Source of the DNA: Portibacter marinus
Lineage (GTDB): Bacteria; Bacteroidota; Bacteroidia; Chitinophagales; Saprospiraceae
Direction: 5' to 3'
DNA: 63,729 nt
Assembly: GCF_021533195.1 (NCBI RefSeq)
Contig: NZ_JAJNKB010000014.1
Coordinates: forward strand, 1 to 63,729
Both the position numbers and the translations under genes were made by a program. Within the stretch, counting starts at the first letter, position 1; every line of letters begins with the position of its first letter. Positions 28,428 to 37,526 of this stretch are shown here, in pieces. The notes beneath the pieces were generated by a model. The model had not been told where the DNA came from and made no database searches. It worked only from the letters and a program-made list of their open reading frames with translations.

Positions 28428-29153
28428 TTAAAGTGATAATCCTCCGTCTAATGTTATACATTGCCCCATCATGTAGGACGATTGGTCAGAAGCCAACCAA
28501 ATGGCTGCGTCCGCAATTTCGTTTGCTTCTCCATATCTTCGCAAAGGAATGGATTTTTTTAAAGCCTCCTCTAACTCGGGTTTATATTGAAACATTTTAT
28601 CCAACAATGGAGATATGGTATATCCGGGACAAATGGCGTTGATGCGAATATTCTTACTTGCATATTCCATAGCAGCCGATTTGGTCATCCCAACAACTGC
28701 AAATTTAGAAGCTGAGTAACTAATGTTATTGGGAGATGCTTTTAATCCTGCTAAGGATGCAATATTGATAATATTGCCATGCCCCTGATTGAGCATTTGC
28801 TTTAAGGCTGCTTTCATTCCATAAAAAACACCGGTCTGGTTCACAGCTATGACATTTTCCCAGTCTTCAAAGCTAAAGTCAGCGGTCTTTACCAGTTTTT
28901 TAGGTCCGATTCCGGCATTATTAATCATTACATCAACTTTTCCCCATTGATTTACACAAGTATTGATCAAATTCTCTACCTCATTGTACTGGGTTACATC
29001 CACCTTTTTGTGGATTATATTTTCATCCTGTGATTCATTAGCAATGTTGATATCTCCCAATAAGCAACGATAGCCCGCTCGCAGAAAAGTTTCGGCCATG
29101 GCTTTTCCCAATCCGGATGCTGCACCCGTTATGACGGCAGTTTTGTTTTGCAT
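28428..29153 (-). CDS. Short-chain dehydrogenase/reductase, next to the sugar porter
   Basis: This 241-residue classical SDR has the cofactor motif TGAASGLGKA, NNAG near residue 90, a catalytic serine in NIASLAG, the YSASK pair (tyrosine and lysine) and the C-terminal QCITLDGGLSL. An aspartate in LLGDINIA after the second strand suggests NAD preference. Its substrate may be the sugar or polyol carried by the porter encoded 8 bases downstream (inference). Confidence 0.92.
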   Translation of the reverse strand: MQNKTAVITGAASGLGKAMAETFLRAGYRCLLGDINIANESQDENIIHKKVDVTQYNEVENLINTCVNQWGKVDVMINNAGIGPKKLVKTADFSFEDWENVIAVNQTGVFYGMKAALKQMLNQGHGNIINIASLAGLKASPNNISYSASKFAVVGMTKSAAMEYASKNIRINAICPGYTISPLLDKMFQYKPELEEALKKSIPLRRYGEANEIADAAIWLASDQSSYMMGQCITLDGGLSL

Positions 29154-29211
29154 AAAAAGTCTGTGAATATAAGCTTGTCACTAAAGTTAAGATTATTCTA
29201 AAAATGACAGT

Positions 29212-30204
29212 CTAAATCTCAATATTTAGTTGATTCCGAAGAAAAGAAATAATTACTTCCACAGTAAGAGGATACTGAGAAGTCTTTATCTCACTTCCCA
29301 TGAAATGGGTTTCAGGTTGATCCATGGGCTTCAGTACTTTCAAAGAATCAGGGGTCGAAAATTGCTTGAAAATTTTTGGGAAAATATCAACCTCGACATG
29401 ACTGTCTTCTTGTATGATGTTTTTCTTATAATAAACCAACAACAAGGGTACAGTCACCTCACTAAAGGTCTCAGGCTTCATGGTTGTCTGCACTAAATTT
29501 TGCAAATGACTAAGAGCTTCAGCTGGATAAAGAGTGTCCCAATACAGATCAGCTTTTGGCTCTTTAAATTCTAATTTTCGATTTTCACCACCAGCTACTA
29601 TATGCGCGACTTCCTCACCAATCAATGTATTCAAGATACCAGCACCAGTTTGATCATCTTTATAATTAGGAGAAATATTGATGATCGCGTGTACTTTTTC
29701 AGGATATTTTGCGGCCAACAAGGTGGCTAATGTGCCTCCGGTCGAAGTACTCATAATGATGGTTTTTTTTCCAATAGCATTGCCGATTGCAAGTGCTTCC
29801 TTAGCATCTTCCCATGAATTTTCAGGTGTGAAATCCTCCATTGAATGGGGTGGAAATTGCCCATGATCCCCCCACCGGGCATGGTAAACATTAGCCTTCA
29901 AGGTATCCGCTATGATTTGATTTGCAGGGAAGCCATCCATGTAAGATCCGGCAAAACCATGGAGATATACCACAGAATAATCAGTTTTTATGGGCTGATT
30001 ATTATAAAAGTCGATTCTGGCTTGGTTGTCCTCTCTTATAGGAAAATTAGACTCCGCCATGGCTATGGAATCTTGCAATGACTTCAGAGGCTTTTCAATC
30101 TCCCGAAAATCAAAATCATAATTTGGTTTGACCTCAGAGCTATCTTTGCACTGCTGAATACCAATAAGAAACATGAAGAGGACGGCTACATTTTTCATAT
30201 CCAT
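29212..30204 (-). CDS. Alpha/beta-hydrolase lipoprotein
   Basis: This 330-residue protein (start 30204, or 30198 at the second Met) has a short lipoprotein leader with a cysteine after GIQQ. The hydrolase fold is shown by VVYLHGFAGS (oxyanion region), the nucleophile elbow MSTSTGGTLA (Ser in S-x-S-x-G, not the standard G-x-S-x-G) and ETHFMGSE with a likely catalytic histidine. It is probably a surface-exposed esterase or lipase. It lies 58 bases upstream of the SDR gene on the same strand. Confidence 0.85.
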   Translation of the reverse strand: MDMKNVAVLFMFLIGIQQCKDSSEVKPNYDFDFREIEKPLKSLQDSIAMAESNFPIREDNQARIDFYNNQPIKTDYSVVYLHGFAGSYMDGFPANQIIADTLKANVYHARWGDHGQFPPHSMEDFTPENSWEDAKEALAIGNAIGKKTIIMSTSTGGTLATLLAAKYPEKVHAIINISPNYKDDQTGAGILNTLIGEEVAHIVAGGENRKLEFKEPKADLYWDTLYPAEALSHLQNLVQTTMKPETFSEVTVPLLLVYYKKNIIQEDSHVEVDIFPKIFKQFSTPDSLKVLKPMDQPETHFMGSEIKTSQYPLTVEVIISFLRNQLNIEI

Positions 30205-30411
30205 TAGTATTATTCCTACGTACAGTCAAAGGTTCGATCAGTACATCATTTAAATCATAAAGCACTGATCCATTTATCTTAGCGATGATAGTCGTAACTT
30301 AACCATCATTTGAAATCTTAAAAACCAAACTTATCACTTGAATTAAGACTAAAAGTGTTTAAAGGAAATACTCACGCAAGTCCCACTTCTCTTTTAATTA
30401 GGAAATACTGT

Positions 30412-31455
30412 TCAATCTATCCTCTTTTTTTGAATAGCATATTTAGCCATCTTGCAAAGTCCTTCACTAGCAGACTCCAAATTCTTAAATTTGGGATCTT
30501 TGGTTAATCCTTTTTGATACCGATAGAAGATTTGCTGCGCGATCACTGCTATTTTGAAAAGTCCATATATATAGTAGAAAAGTATGTGATCAACACTCCG
30601 GCGAGTAAGTAGAGCATATCTTTCGACCAATTCTGATCTTCCCGGATTCCCCGGAAAAATAGTAGACGACGGCAAACCTTTCTGTAAAAATCCAGGATCG
30701 CTTTTCACTGTCCAATATCCCAATGTTGTTCCTAAGTCCATTAATGGATCTCCTATGGTCGCCATTTCCCAATCTAAAACGGCATTAATTTGCTCAAATG
30801 ATTGGTCTTTAAAAACTACATTGTCATAGCGAAAATCGTTGTGAATCAAAGAGTAGTCTTCGGATTCCACCTGATGCTCAGCAAGCCAATTCATGACAAA
30901 CCCAGCCTCATCGACCTCCTTTGTTTTTGCTGCAATATATTGTTTCGACCAGTTGGAGACCTGTCTCTTTACATAACCTTGAGGTCTGCCAAAATCTGAT
31001 AGTCCTAAAATTTCAGTGTCCAGATTATGTAACTCGACGAATGTCTTGAGCCAGGTTTCAGCTATTTGTTGAAATTCAGACTCCGATCTCTTTTCATTTC
31101 TAATGATGATTCCCTTAACCCTTTCCATGATGTAGAAAGGAACACCGAGCAACTGTGTATCATCAAAGAAATAAACTTCAGGGACTTTATTCCAGTGACC
31201 ATTTAAAGCGCTTAAAATCTTGTATTCCCGTGCCATGTCATGGCCTCGCTTAATGGCACCCAGAGGAGGTCTGCGTAAGACAAATTCCTTATTTTCAGTA
31301 CTGATGAGATAGGTCAGATTCGAATATCCCTTTGAGAATTGTTTGAGGTCAATGGAAGACTTATCATCCTCAATGAGTGAAGCTTCATTTAGTATTTCTC
31401 TAATTTTGACTTCAGCAATTTCTTCGCCTGAAAGAACTTCTCTTATATCACTCAT
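30412..31455 (-). CDS. Phosphotransferase-family kinase, ACAD10/11 N-terminal-like (LvaA-like)
   Basis: This 347-residue protein has an aminoglycoside-phosphotransferase-like kinase fold. It shows FVLRRPPLGAIKRGHDMARE (nucleotide and phosphate contacts), the catalytic loop LIHNDFRYDNVVF and the metal-binding AVLDWEMATIGDPLMDLG. This pattern matches the kinase half of animal ACAD10/ACAD11 and the bacterial LvaA, which phosphorylate 4-hydroxyacyl-CoA. It is not an antibiotic-resistance enzyme. The gene ends a minus-strand run with an ACAD11-like dehydrogenase, a DHRS4-like SDR and a long acyl-CoA dehydrogenase, which supports the role in hydroxy-acid breakdown. Confidence 0.88.
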   Translation of the reverse strand: MSDIREVLSGEEIAEVKIREILNEASLIEDDKSSIDLKQFSKGYSNLTYLISTENKEFVLRRPPLGAIKRGHDMAREYKILSALNGHWNKVPEVYFFDDTQLLGVPFYIMERVKGIIIRNEKRSESEFQQIAETWLKTFVELHNLDTEILGLSDFGRPQGYVKRQVSNWSKQYIAAKTKEVDEAGFVMNWLAEHQVESEDYSLIHNDFRYDNVVFKDQSFEQINAVLDWEMATIGDPLMDLGTTLGYWTVKSDPGFLQKGLPSSTIFPGNPGRSELVERYALLTRRSVDHILFYYIYGLFKIAVIAQQIFYRYQKGLTKDPKFKNLESASEGLCKMAKYAIQKKRID

Positions 31456-31485
31456 ATTCCAAATTACTAAAATCTCATCAATGTG

Positions 31486-31517
31486 AAAAGACCCCTCAAG
31501 TGGGCGGCCTTTTTTTA
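31486..31517. terminator. Possible terminator between the dehydrogenase and kinase genes
   Basis: A GC-rich imperfect hairpin (GACCCCTC with GGGCGGCC) is flanked by AAAA on the left and TTTTTTT on the right. Such symmetrical elements can work both ways. Pairing has mismatches, so the call is weak; it could lower expression of the kinase relative to the dehydrogenase. Confidence 0.4.
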
Positions 31518-31543
31518 TTTATACGGAGTCATCAATTTACTAG

Positions 31544-32758
31544 TCAATAATCAGCTTCTCTTGCAATTTGCTTTCCCAACTGATACATGTGCACTTCATC
31601 GGGACCATCTGCGAGTCGTAATATACGGGCAGCTGCATAGAAATGAGCCAGTGGTAAATCCTGGCTGAGGCCCAAACCTCCATATATCTGGATGGCGCGA
31701 TCTATAACTTTACAGGCCATTCGGGGTGCGACAATTTTAATCATGGCAATCAAATCTTTTGCCGCCTTATTACCTTCTTTGTCCATTTTATCTGCAGCTG
31801 CGAGGCAAAGTAGTCTTGCTTGATCAATTTCACATTTACTCAAAGCCAATTCCTGTCTTATACTACTATAGTCTTTGAATGTTTTTCCAAAAGTCTGCCT
31901 TTCGTTCACCCTACGTGCCATTAATTCAAGAGATCTTTGAGCCATCCCGATCAATCTCATACAATGATGTATTCTGCCTGGTCCCAAGCGACCTTGTGCA
32001 ATTTCAAAACCTCTTCCTTCACCCAAAAGCATATTCTCCTTAGGAACACGGACATTATTCAACTTAATTTCACCATGTCCCTCTGGAGAATCATTGTAAC
32101 CAAACACTGTCATAGGTCTGATGATGTGTACACCTTCCGTACTTACCGGTACTAAGATCATGGATTGTTGCAAATGTCTGTCTGCATTGGGATCAGTTTT
32201 ACCCATAACAATCAGAATCTTGCAATTGGGATGTAGCGCACCTGAAGACCAAACTTTATGACCATTAATAACGTAGTCCTCTCCATCTGATTTGATAGTA
32301 GTTTCGATATTGGTTGCATCCGAAGAAGCCACCTGGGGTTCAGTCATCAGAAAAGCAGATCGGATTTCACCCTTTAATAATGGATTCAACCATTGATTTC
32401 TTTGATTTTCATTTCCATACCGGGCTAAGACTTCCATGTTTCCTGTGTCCGGGGCAGAGCAATTAAATATTTCTGATGACCAAAGGACTCTACCCATGAT
32501 CTCCGCTAATGGAGCATATTCTAAGTTGGTTAATCCCGGACTATATGCTCCGTAAGCTTTAGGAAGGAACAGATTCCACAAGCCGGCTTCCTTTGCCTTT
32601 GCTTTTAGGTCATTGAATCCGGGCCAAATCTGCCAGTCAGATTTAGGATCATGATGGAATGCTGAAACTTGTTTTTCCAGCGGATAAATGTGCTCGTCCA
32701 TGAAGGCCTGTAAACGATTTTGATAATCTCTGACGCTGTCTGTGTGTTCAAAATTCAT
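31544..32758 (-). CDS. Acyl-CoA dehydrogenase, ACAD10/11-like (LvaC-like)
   Basis: This 404-residue flavoprotein has the full acyl-CoA dehydrogenase fold: [31 protein letters not shown], the arginine segment [10 protein letters not shown] and [15 protein letters not shown]. At the place of the common catalytic YEGT motif it has ADGPDEVH, the form found in ACAD10/ACAD11, so the usual glutamate is replaced by aspartate. These relatives process 4-phosphoacyl-CoA by removing the phosphate. The kinase gene next downstream makes this pairing likely here. Confidence 0.92.
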   Translation of the reverse strand: MNFEHTDSVRDYQNRLQAFMDEHIYPLEKQVSAFHHDPKSDWQIWPGFNDLKAKAKEAGLWNLFLPKAYGAYSPGLTNLEYAPLAEIMGRVLWSSEIFNCSAPDTGNMEVLARYGNENQRNQWLNPLLKGEIRSAFLMTEPQVASSDATNIETTIKSDGEDYVINGHKVWSSGALHPNCKILIVMGKTDPNADRHLQQSMILVPVSTEGVHIIRPMTVFGYNDSPEGHGEIKLNNVRVPKENMLLGEGRGFEIAQGRLGPGRIHHCMRLIGMAQRSLELMARRVNERQTFGKTFKDYSSIRQELALSKCEIDQARLLCLAAADKMDKEGNKAAKDLIAMIKIVAPRMACKVIDRAIQIYGGLGLSQDLPLAHFYAAARILRLADGPDEVHMYQLGKQIAREADY

Positions 32759-32860
32759 TTCTGCATATAGTTATGTTTTCGTAAAAAACACGGAATAGCC
32801 ATTGTTTCATTGACAAATGATCTTGCTCATTCCAACACTTCGTAAGTTGTGAAACATTCG

Positions 32861-33613
32861 TCATTTGACCAGGTAACCTCCATCCGCTGTATAGACACCC
32901 CCAGTCATGTATGACCCATCATCCGAAGCCAGCAACAAAGCCAGACCTGTCATCTCTTCAGGCATGGCCATTCTCCCACTTGGAATAGATTCTTCCAGAT
33001 GGTCCAGAATTTTTTCATTCGACCATAAGGCCTGGCTAAACTTAGTTTTTACCAGTCCCGGACAAATGACATTGCACCTTACCTGATGCTTCCCCCATTC
33101 CTTAGCCTGATTTTTAGTCAACATAATAACAGCAGCTTTACTCATAGAATACAGTCCTAATCCAAATCCAGGATGTAGACCCTCCACAGAACTCACATTG
33201 ATGATCGAACCTCCATTATTCTCGATCATGTGAGGCAGTACTAAATTAGATAAAGACCAAACGGATTTGACATTGACATTGATGATCTTATCAAAAGCCA
33301 CGTCCTCCACATCCTCTATTGGTCCAAAAACAGGATTGATAGCCGCATTATTGACTAAAACATCAATTTTCCCATAAGCCTGAATCGTTTTTTCCACCAG
33401 GGATTGTCGTTGTAAATCATCCCCAACATGACATTCAATTCCAGTGGCTTCATATCCTTTGCCCTTCAGGTCAAATGCAACCTCCTCACATGCTTCCTGC
33501 TTTCTGCTGCTGATCACAACCTTAGCTCCTTGCTTGCAAAAGCGTTCAGCGATTGCCTTTCCAATACCTTTGCTAGAGCCCGTTATAATGGCCACTTTAT
33601 CGTCTAAATTCAT
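32861..33613 (-). CDS. Short-chain dehydrogenase/reductase, DHRS4-like
   Basis: This 250-residue SDR has the cofactor site TGSSKGIGKA, then VVISSRKQEACEEVA (arginine after the second strand, suggesting NADPH). NNAAINPVFGP, YSMSKAA and a C-terminal GGVYTADGGYLVK follow. The SSRKQ, CHVG and NAAINP-FG segments are typical of the DHRS4 carbonyl/retinal reductase group. In this cluster it may interconvert keto and hydroxy acyl groups, as LvaD does in levulinate breakdown (inference). It is 19 bases downstream of the long acyl-CoA dehydrogenase gene. Confidence 0.92.
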   Translation of the reverse strand: MNLDDKVAIITGSSKGIGKAIAERFCKQGAKVVISSRKQEACEEVAFDLKGKGYEATGIECHVGDDLQRQSLVEKTIQAYGKIDVLVNNAAINPVFGPIEDVEDVAFDKIINVNVKSVWSLSNLVLPHMIENNGGSIINVSSVEGLHPGFGLGLYSMSKAAVIMLTKNQAKEWGKHQVRCNVICPGLVKTKFSQALWSNEKILDHLEESIPSGRMAMPEEMTGLALLLASDDGSYMTGGVYTADGGYLVK

Positions 33614-33632
33614 TTTGTTAATGGTTGTGAAA

Positions 33633-35426
33633 TTAAATCAGTACTTCTTGCTGCGTCTTTAATGTCAATGTGGCTTCGTCCATAATAATATCCTTTAAGC
33701 CTGATATGGCTTTAAGTTCATAATGAAAAAAATACCTCATCGTGTGAATCTTACTATCTAAAAATTGATCATCATAGGTGCTAGAACCTTTCATTTCGTG
33801 TGCTTTAACCGCCATTTTGAGCCATTGCCAAGCCACGCAAACCGTTGAAAAATAGTTCATGAACAAGGTGGCATCTGCTAAATAGGTATTAAATTGACCC
33901 CTTTGAGCAAACTGACCCAGATATTGCATAATATCTACAATGTCTTTCAACCTTCTGCCCAATTGATCTGCATACTTTGAAAATCCTTCAATTTTTTGTG
34001 CTTTCTGCATGGTTTGGCTTATCTCCTGAGCCAACAATTGAGGTGCTAAACCATCTTTCATGGTCATTTTACGGCCTAATAAATCAATCGACTGAATGCC
34101 TGTAGTTCCCTCATACAAACTAAATATTCTTATGTCTCTAAAATACTGTTGCAAGATGTACTCTGAGCAAAAGCCATAGCCTCCCAGTACTTGTAGCCCA
34201 TCGGAAACCGAGGAAATGCCCTGCTCTGAGGGATAGGTTTTGGCCATGGGGGTAAGCAATTCGAGCAACAAATGCCATTTTTGCCTTTCTTCATCATCCG
34301 AAGCAATGGTCATCGCATCGTGGTAAAATGCTGCCTGTAAAACCAAACTCATTGCGCCTTCACTTATGGCTTTTTGACGCAGCAACATCCGCCTTACATC
34401 TGGGTGATTTATAATCAATGTTTGGTCCTGTGACAGATCTTTTTTCCCGCTATCCGAAATCTTTCTACCTTGACTTCTTTCATTGGCATATTTTAAGGAG
34501 GCCTCATAAGCCGCCATGGCAATAGCAGCAGCACCTCTTCCTACCGCGATCCGTGCTCCATTCATCATTTTAAACATGTGCGCCAATCCTCGATTCTTTT
34601 CACCCACTAATTCACCAATACACGAATCCTTTTCTCCAAAGATTAAATGTGTTGTACAATAGCCTTTCTGCCCCATTTTCAAGAACTCTCCTGCCGTTGT
34701 CACATCATTGGAACGACCATCCGGTTTGTATTTTGGTACTGTGAATAATGAAATTCCTTTTGTGCCTGCAGGGGCACCTTCTATTCTGGCCAATAATAAA
34801 TGTATGACATTATCTACGTGCTCATGATCGCCACCAGAAATGAAAATCTTTTGACCTTTGATCTTGTATGTTCCATCTTCTTGAGGATATGCTGTGGTCG
34901 TAATATCAGATAAGGACGACCCAGCCTGAGGTTCTGTCAGGCACATGGTACCCGCAAATACTCCTGTAATCATTTGCTCACTGTATTTAGCAATCAAATC
35001 CTCTGACCCAAATTCCAGTATCAACTCTAATGCACCAAAGGTCAAACCCGTATATCCCGGCATGGAATTGTTAGCCGCGTCCATAATGGCAAGTGCAACG
35101 GTATGGACTGACAAAGGAATTTGCAACCCACCGTGCTCTGCCGGCAATGGTCCAGCTATAATACCCAAATCTGCTCCTTCTTTGAACATCTTACCAACTT
35201 GCTCATGAGTGACAATTTTGCCATCTTGAAAGTGTGCGGGATGCTCATCCATTTCCTGGAAATAAGGAAAAAGCTCTTTCTCAGAAAAGTCAGTGATTGC
35301 ATCGAGAAACATACTCAGTCCTTCTCTGTCATGATCACTGAAATAACCTTCTTTTAAATGTGTGTCCGCTTCGAGTACATCGAAAAGTTGGAATTTTAAA
35401 GTATCTGTATTTATAAATGTAGCCAT
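33633..35426 (-). CDS. Long acyl-CoA dehydrogenase with C-terminal domain (DmdC/AcdB-type length)
   Basis: This 597-residue acyl-CoA dehydrogenase is longer than the classical 380 residues. It has the extra N-terminal strand-rich segment and a C-terminal helical domain of about 130 residues (acyl-CoA dehydrogenase C-terminal domain). Core motifs are MCLTEPQAGSSLSDI, YKIKGQKIFISGGDH, VLGGYGFCSEYILQQ and the catalytic glutamate in SLYEGTTGIQSIDLLG. It puts a double bond into acyl-CoA with FAD and electron-transfer flavoprotein. It is the first gene of the minus-strand cluster down to 30412. The chain-length preference cannot be read. Confidence 0.93.
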   Translation of the reverse strand: MATFINTDTLKFQLFDVLEADTHLKEGYFSDHDREGLSMFLDAITDFSEKELFPYFQEMDEHPAHFQDGKIVTHEQVGKMFKEGADLGIIAGPLPAEHGGLQIPLSVHTVALAIMDAANNSMPGYTGLTFGALELILEFGSEDLIAKYSEQMITGVFAGTMCLTEPQAGSSLSDITTTAYPQEDGTYKIKGQKIFISGGDHEHVDNVIHLLLARIEGAPAGTKGISLFTVPKYKPDGRSNDVTTAGEFLKMGQKGYCTTHLIFGEKDSCIGELVGEKNRGLAHMFKMMNGARIAVGRGAAAIAMAAYEASLKYANERSQGRKISDSGKKDLSQDQTLIINHPDVRRMLLRQKAISEGAMSLVLQAAFYHDAMTIASDDEERQKWHLLLELLTPMAKTYPSEQGISSVSDGLQVLGGYGFCSEYILQQYFRDIRIFSLYEGTTGIQSIDLLGRKMTMKDGLAPQLLAQEISQTMQKAQKIEGFSKYADQLGRRLKDIVDIMQYLGQFAQRGQFNTYLADATLFMNYFSTVCVAWQWLKMAVKAHEMKGSSTYDDQFLDSKIHTMRYFFHYELKAISGLKDIIMDEATLTLKTQQEVLI

Positions 35427-35606
35427 GTATTTTGCTTTTGCGCTTTTAAGTTACAAATTCTGCTGTGTTTTTTGACTTTATGTCAATTTTTCAAAGTACA
35501 ACAATCTCCCTTTGTCTACAGAAATGTTTATACGGAAGCCATACAAAGCAAAATACCTCCTATAAAAATCATGGTCCACCCATGAAGATTTATATATTTT
35601 TGTTAG

Positions 35607-36803
35607 ATGAAAACCATCGTGATTCAAATTAATAATCACAACATTCGTTTGGGTGTACATACAAATATTCCCATAGAAAAGTCAAATTTACCTGCACAGG
35701 CTATGACCTTCAAAAGCTCAGCTTTAATTTTCTGGGAGGCTGAAATGATTTCATATTCCAAATCGACCAAGAGATTAAGATTGCGAGTAGTGAAGTATGA
35801 TCTTTGTGATGGTATTGCTTTAGAATTGCAGCAATCAAAATATGAAATTCAAAGTGTCCATTTCGAGCCACTTCATTGGAAAAGCCTGGAACCTCTTCTT
35901 ACTACCTATCAAAAGAGTCAATTGTCCCAGATACTTGCTGGCCCTACTGAGATTAATTCACAGCCTCATCTGAGCAAAATTTATTTAAAAGTGCCCCTCT
36001 CCAAGTTAAGTTTTGGCATGGGGCAGGTCAGGTTCCATAGGGCTTTTCACTGGAGAAGACCGGAAACTGAAATTGCTGTATCTCATCCAGATAGCATACC
36101 GGAATTTGAGCATATCAAATTCTACTTTACAAAAATTTTGGGAAAGGGAACCTTGGAATTTACAATCACTGTAGAAAGTACTAAGAGCTCTTCAAAAATT
36201 AAATATGTCACTTCTAAGGACTTACAAAAAATCAATACAGAAGCTGTTCGTGTGCTTAAAATTTCAAAAATGAACGAGTGGGCTACTAAAAAACCCAAGT
36301 TAGAACAACCGGATAAAGCTCTATTTACATTTGATGATGCCATGAAAAGTTATGGGGATGAGGCTCTTGGCAATATAGATTCATTAGAAAAAGATCTGCT
36401 ATTTCACTTGCTTGAGAAAAAAAGTGTTCGAAATAAAATGCAATTGCGTTACTTGAGTGAACAGATACATGATGTAGAACAAAAACTTTTGATGACGCTT
36501 GTACCACAATTCGGCTTCATGATAGTGCACAAGGGACAAGAAATGCTTCATTATGTATGGGAATTACTAAATAGTCATGCCACCTATATTTGGTCAATTC
36601 CGCGATATGTGGAGTTTGATCCAATCAAAGTCATTGAGAATGAAATACAGACCATCACTGTTCACGGAAGACAATTTTACCGAGATCATTTTGAACCAAG
36701 TGAAACCTTATATTTTAATACCATTCGACACAAGGCAAGTCATTACAGTTACGAGCAGTATTTTGCAAGATGGAAGAAAGAACTAGATGCCCTGCTTATA
36801 TGA
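35607..36803 (+). CDS. Hypothetical protein, no family recognised
   Basis: This 398-residue protein has no signal peptide and no membrane segment. The N-terminal half is strand-rich and includes FGMGQVRFHRAFHWRRPETE. The C-terminal half is helical, with charged stretches (LLFHLLEKKSVRNKMQLRYL) and ends in YSYEQYFARWKKELDALLI. I see no catalytic motif I can name. A TATTTTTG box (35595-35602) lies only a few bases before the ATG, so the message might be leaderless. The LytTR regulator gene follows 33 bases later, so the two are likely co-transcribed. Confidence 0.7.
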   Translation: MKTIVIQINNHNIRLGVHTNIPIEKSNLPAQAMTFKSSALIFWEAEMISYSKSTKRLRLRVVKYDLCDGIALELQQSKYEIQSVHFEPLHWKSLEPLLTTYQKSQLSQILAGPTEINSQPHLSKIYLKVPLSKLSFGMGQVRFHRAFHWRRPETEIAVSHPDSIPEFEHIKFYFTKILGKGTLEFTITVESTKSSSKIKYVTSKDLQKINTEAVRVLKISKMNEWATKKPKLEQPDKALFTFDDAMKSYGDEALGNIDSLEKDLLFHLLEKKSVRNKMQLRYLSEQIHDVEQKLLMTLVPQFGFMIVHKGQEMLHYVWELLNSHATYIWSIPRYVEFDPIKVIENEIQTITVHGRQFYRDHFEPSETLYFNTIRHKASHYSYEQYFARWKKELDALLI

Positions 36804-36836
36804 AAAAGTGCTTTAAAAAGTAGATAATTTAAAGTC

Positions 36837-37526
36837 ATGAAAATACTCATCATAGAAGACGAAAGAAGCATAGCCAGCCGCCTGGAAAGATTGTTAAGAT
36901 CTATACTGCAGTCGAAAATAGAAAAACTTGAAATAAGAGCATACATAGAAGGAGGACTCGACTATATTCAACAGCATGAAATAGATCTGCTGTTTCTTGA
37001 TCTCAATCTGAATGGACAAGACGGCTTTGAAATTTTGAAAACCCTATTAGCAGAATCATTTCAAACCATTATCGTATCGGCTTATAAAGAAAAGGCAATC
37101 GAGGCATTTGAATATGGTGTGGTCGATTTCGTTCCAAAACCATTTGACAAAGATCGCCTAGAAAAAGCACTGTCACGCATTCATCAAAAACCAGATCGTT
37201 TACATTCATTGATTATCAAAAAACAAGGCCAATTAAAAATCATCCCATTGCATGAAATCATCTACATTAAAGGCGCAAATATTTACTCAGAAATTTACAC
37301 TGATAGTAACCCAAAAGAACTGTCAAATAAAACACTAGATCAACTTTCTAAAATGCTTCCTCGACAATTCGTTCGTATACATAAATCCTACATTGCTGAC
37401 TTGAATAGAGCTACTAAAATCCGGATTCAACCCGGAAGTAAGTATGAACTGATTCTTGAAAATAATCTTATTCTGCCGATCGGTAGAACAAAATACAAGT
37501 CCGTAAAAAAGCAAATGGTTAGTTAG
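36837..37526 (+). CDS. LytTR-family response regulator
   Basis: This 229-residue regulator has a receiver domain (ILIIEDER start, phospho-acceptor D55 in LLFLDLNLNGQDG, threonine/serine position IIVSAYK, lysine in VPKPFDK). A C-terminal LytTR DNA-binding domain follows (PLHEIIYIKGANIYSEIY, then FVRIHKSYIADLNRA and a final LPIGRTKYKSVKK). It should act with a LytS-type kinase, and the only one nearby is at 39088. It overlaps the end of the convergent S33 hydrolase gene by 8 bases. Confidence 0.93.
   Translation: MKILIIEDERSIASRLERLLRSILQSKIEKLEIRAYIEGGLDYIQQHEIDLLFLDLNLNGQDGFEILKTLLAESFQTIIVSAYKEKAIEAFEYGVVDFVPKPFDKDRLEKALSRIHQKPDRLHSLIIKKQGQLKIIPLHEIIYIKGANIYSEIYTDSNPKELSNKTLDQLSKMLPRQFVRIHKSYIADLNRATKIRIQPGSKYELILENNLILPIGRTKYKSVKKQMVS

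Noticed and set aside
30412-31455. Aminoglycoside resistance gene
   Set aside because: The kinase motifs match the ACAD10/11-type group and the gene sits among fatty-acid genes.
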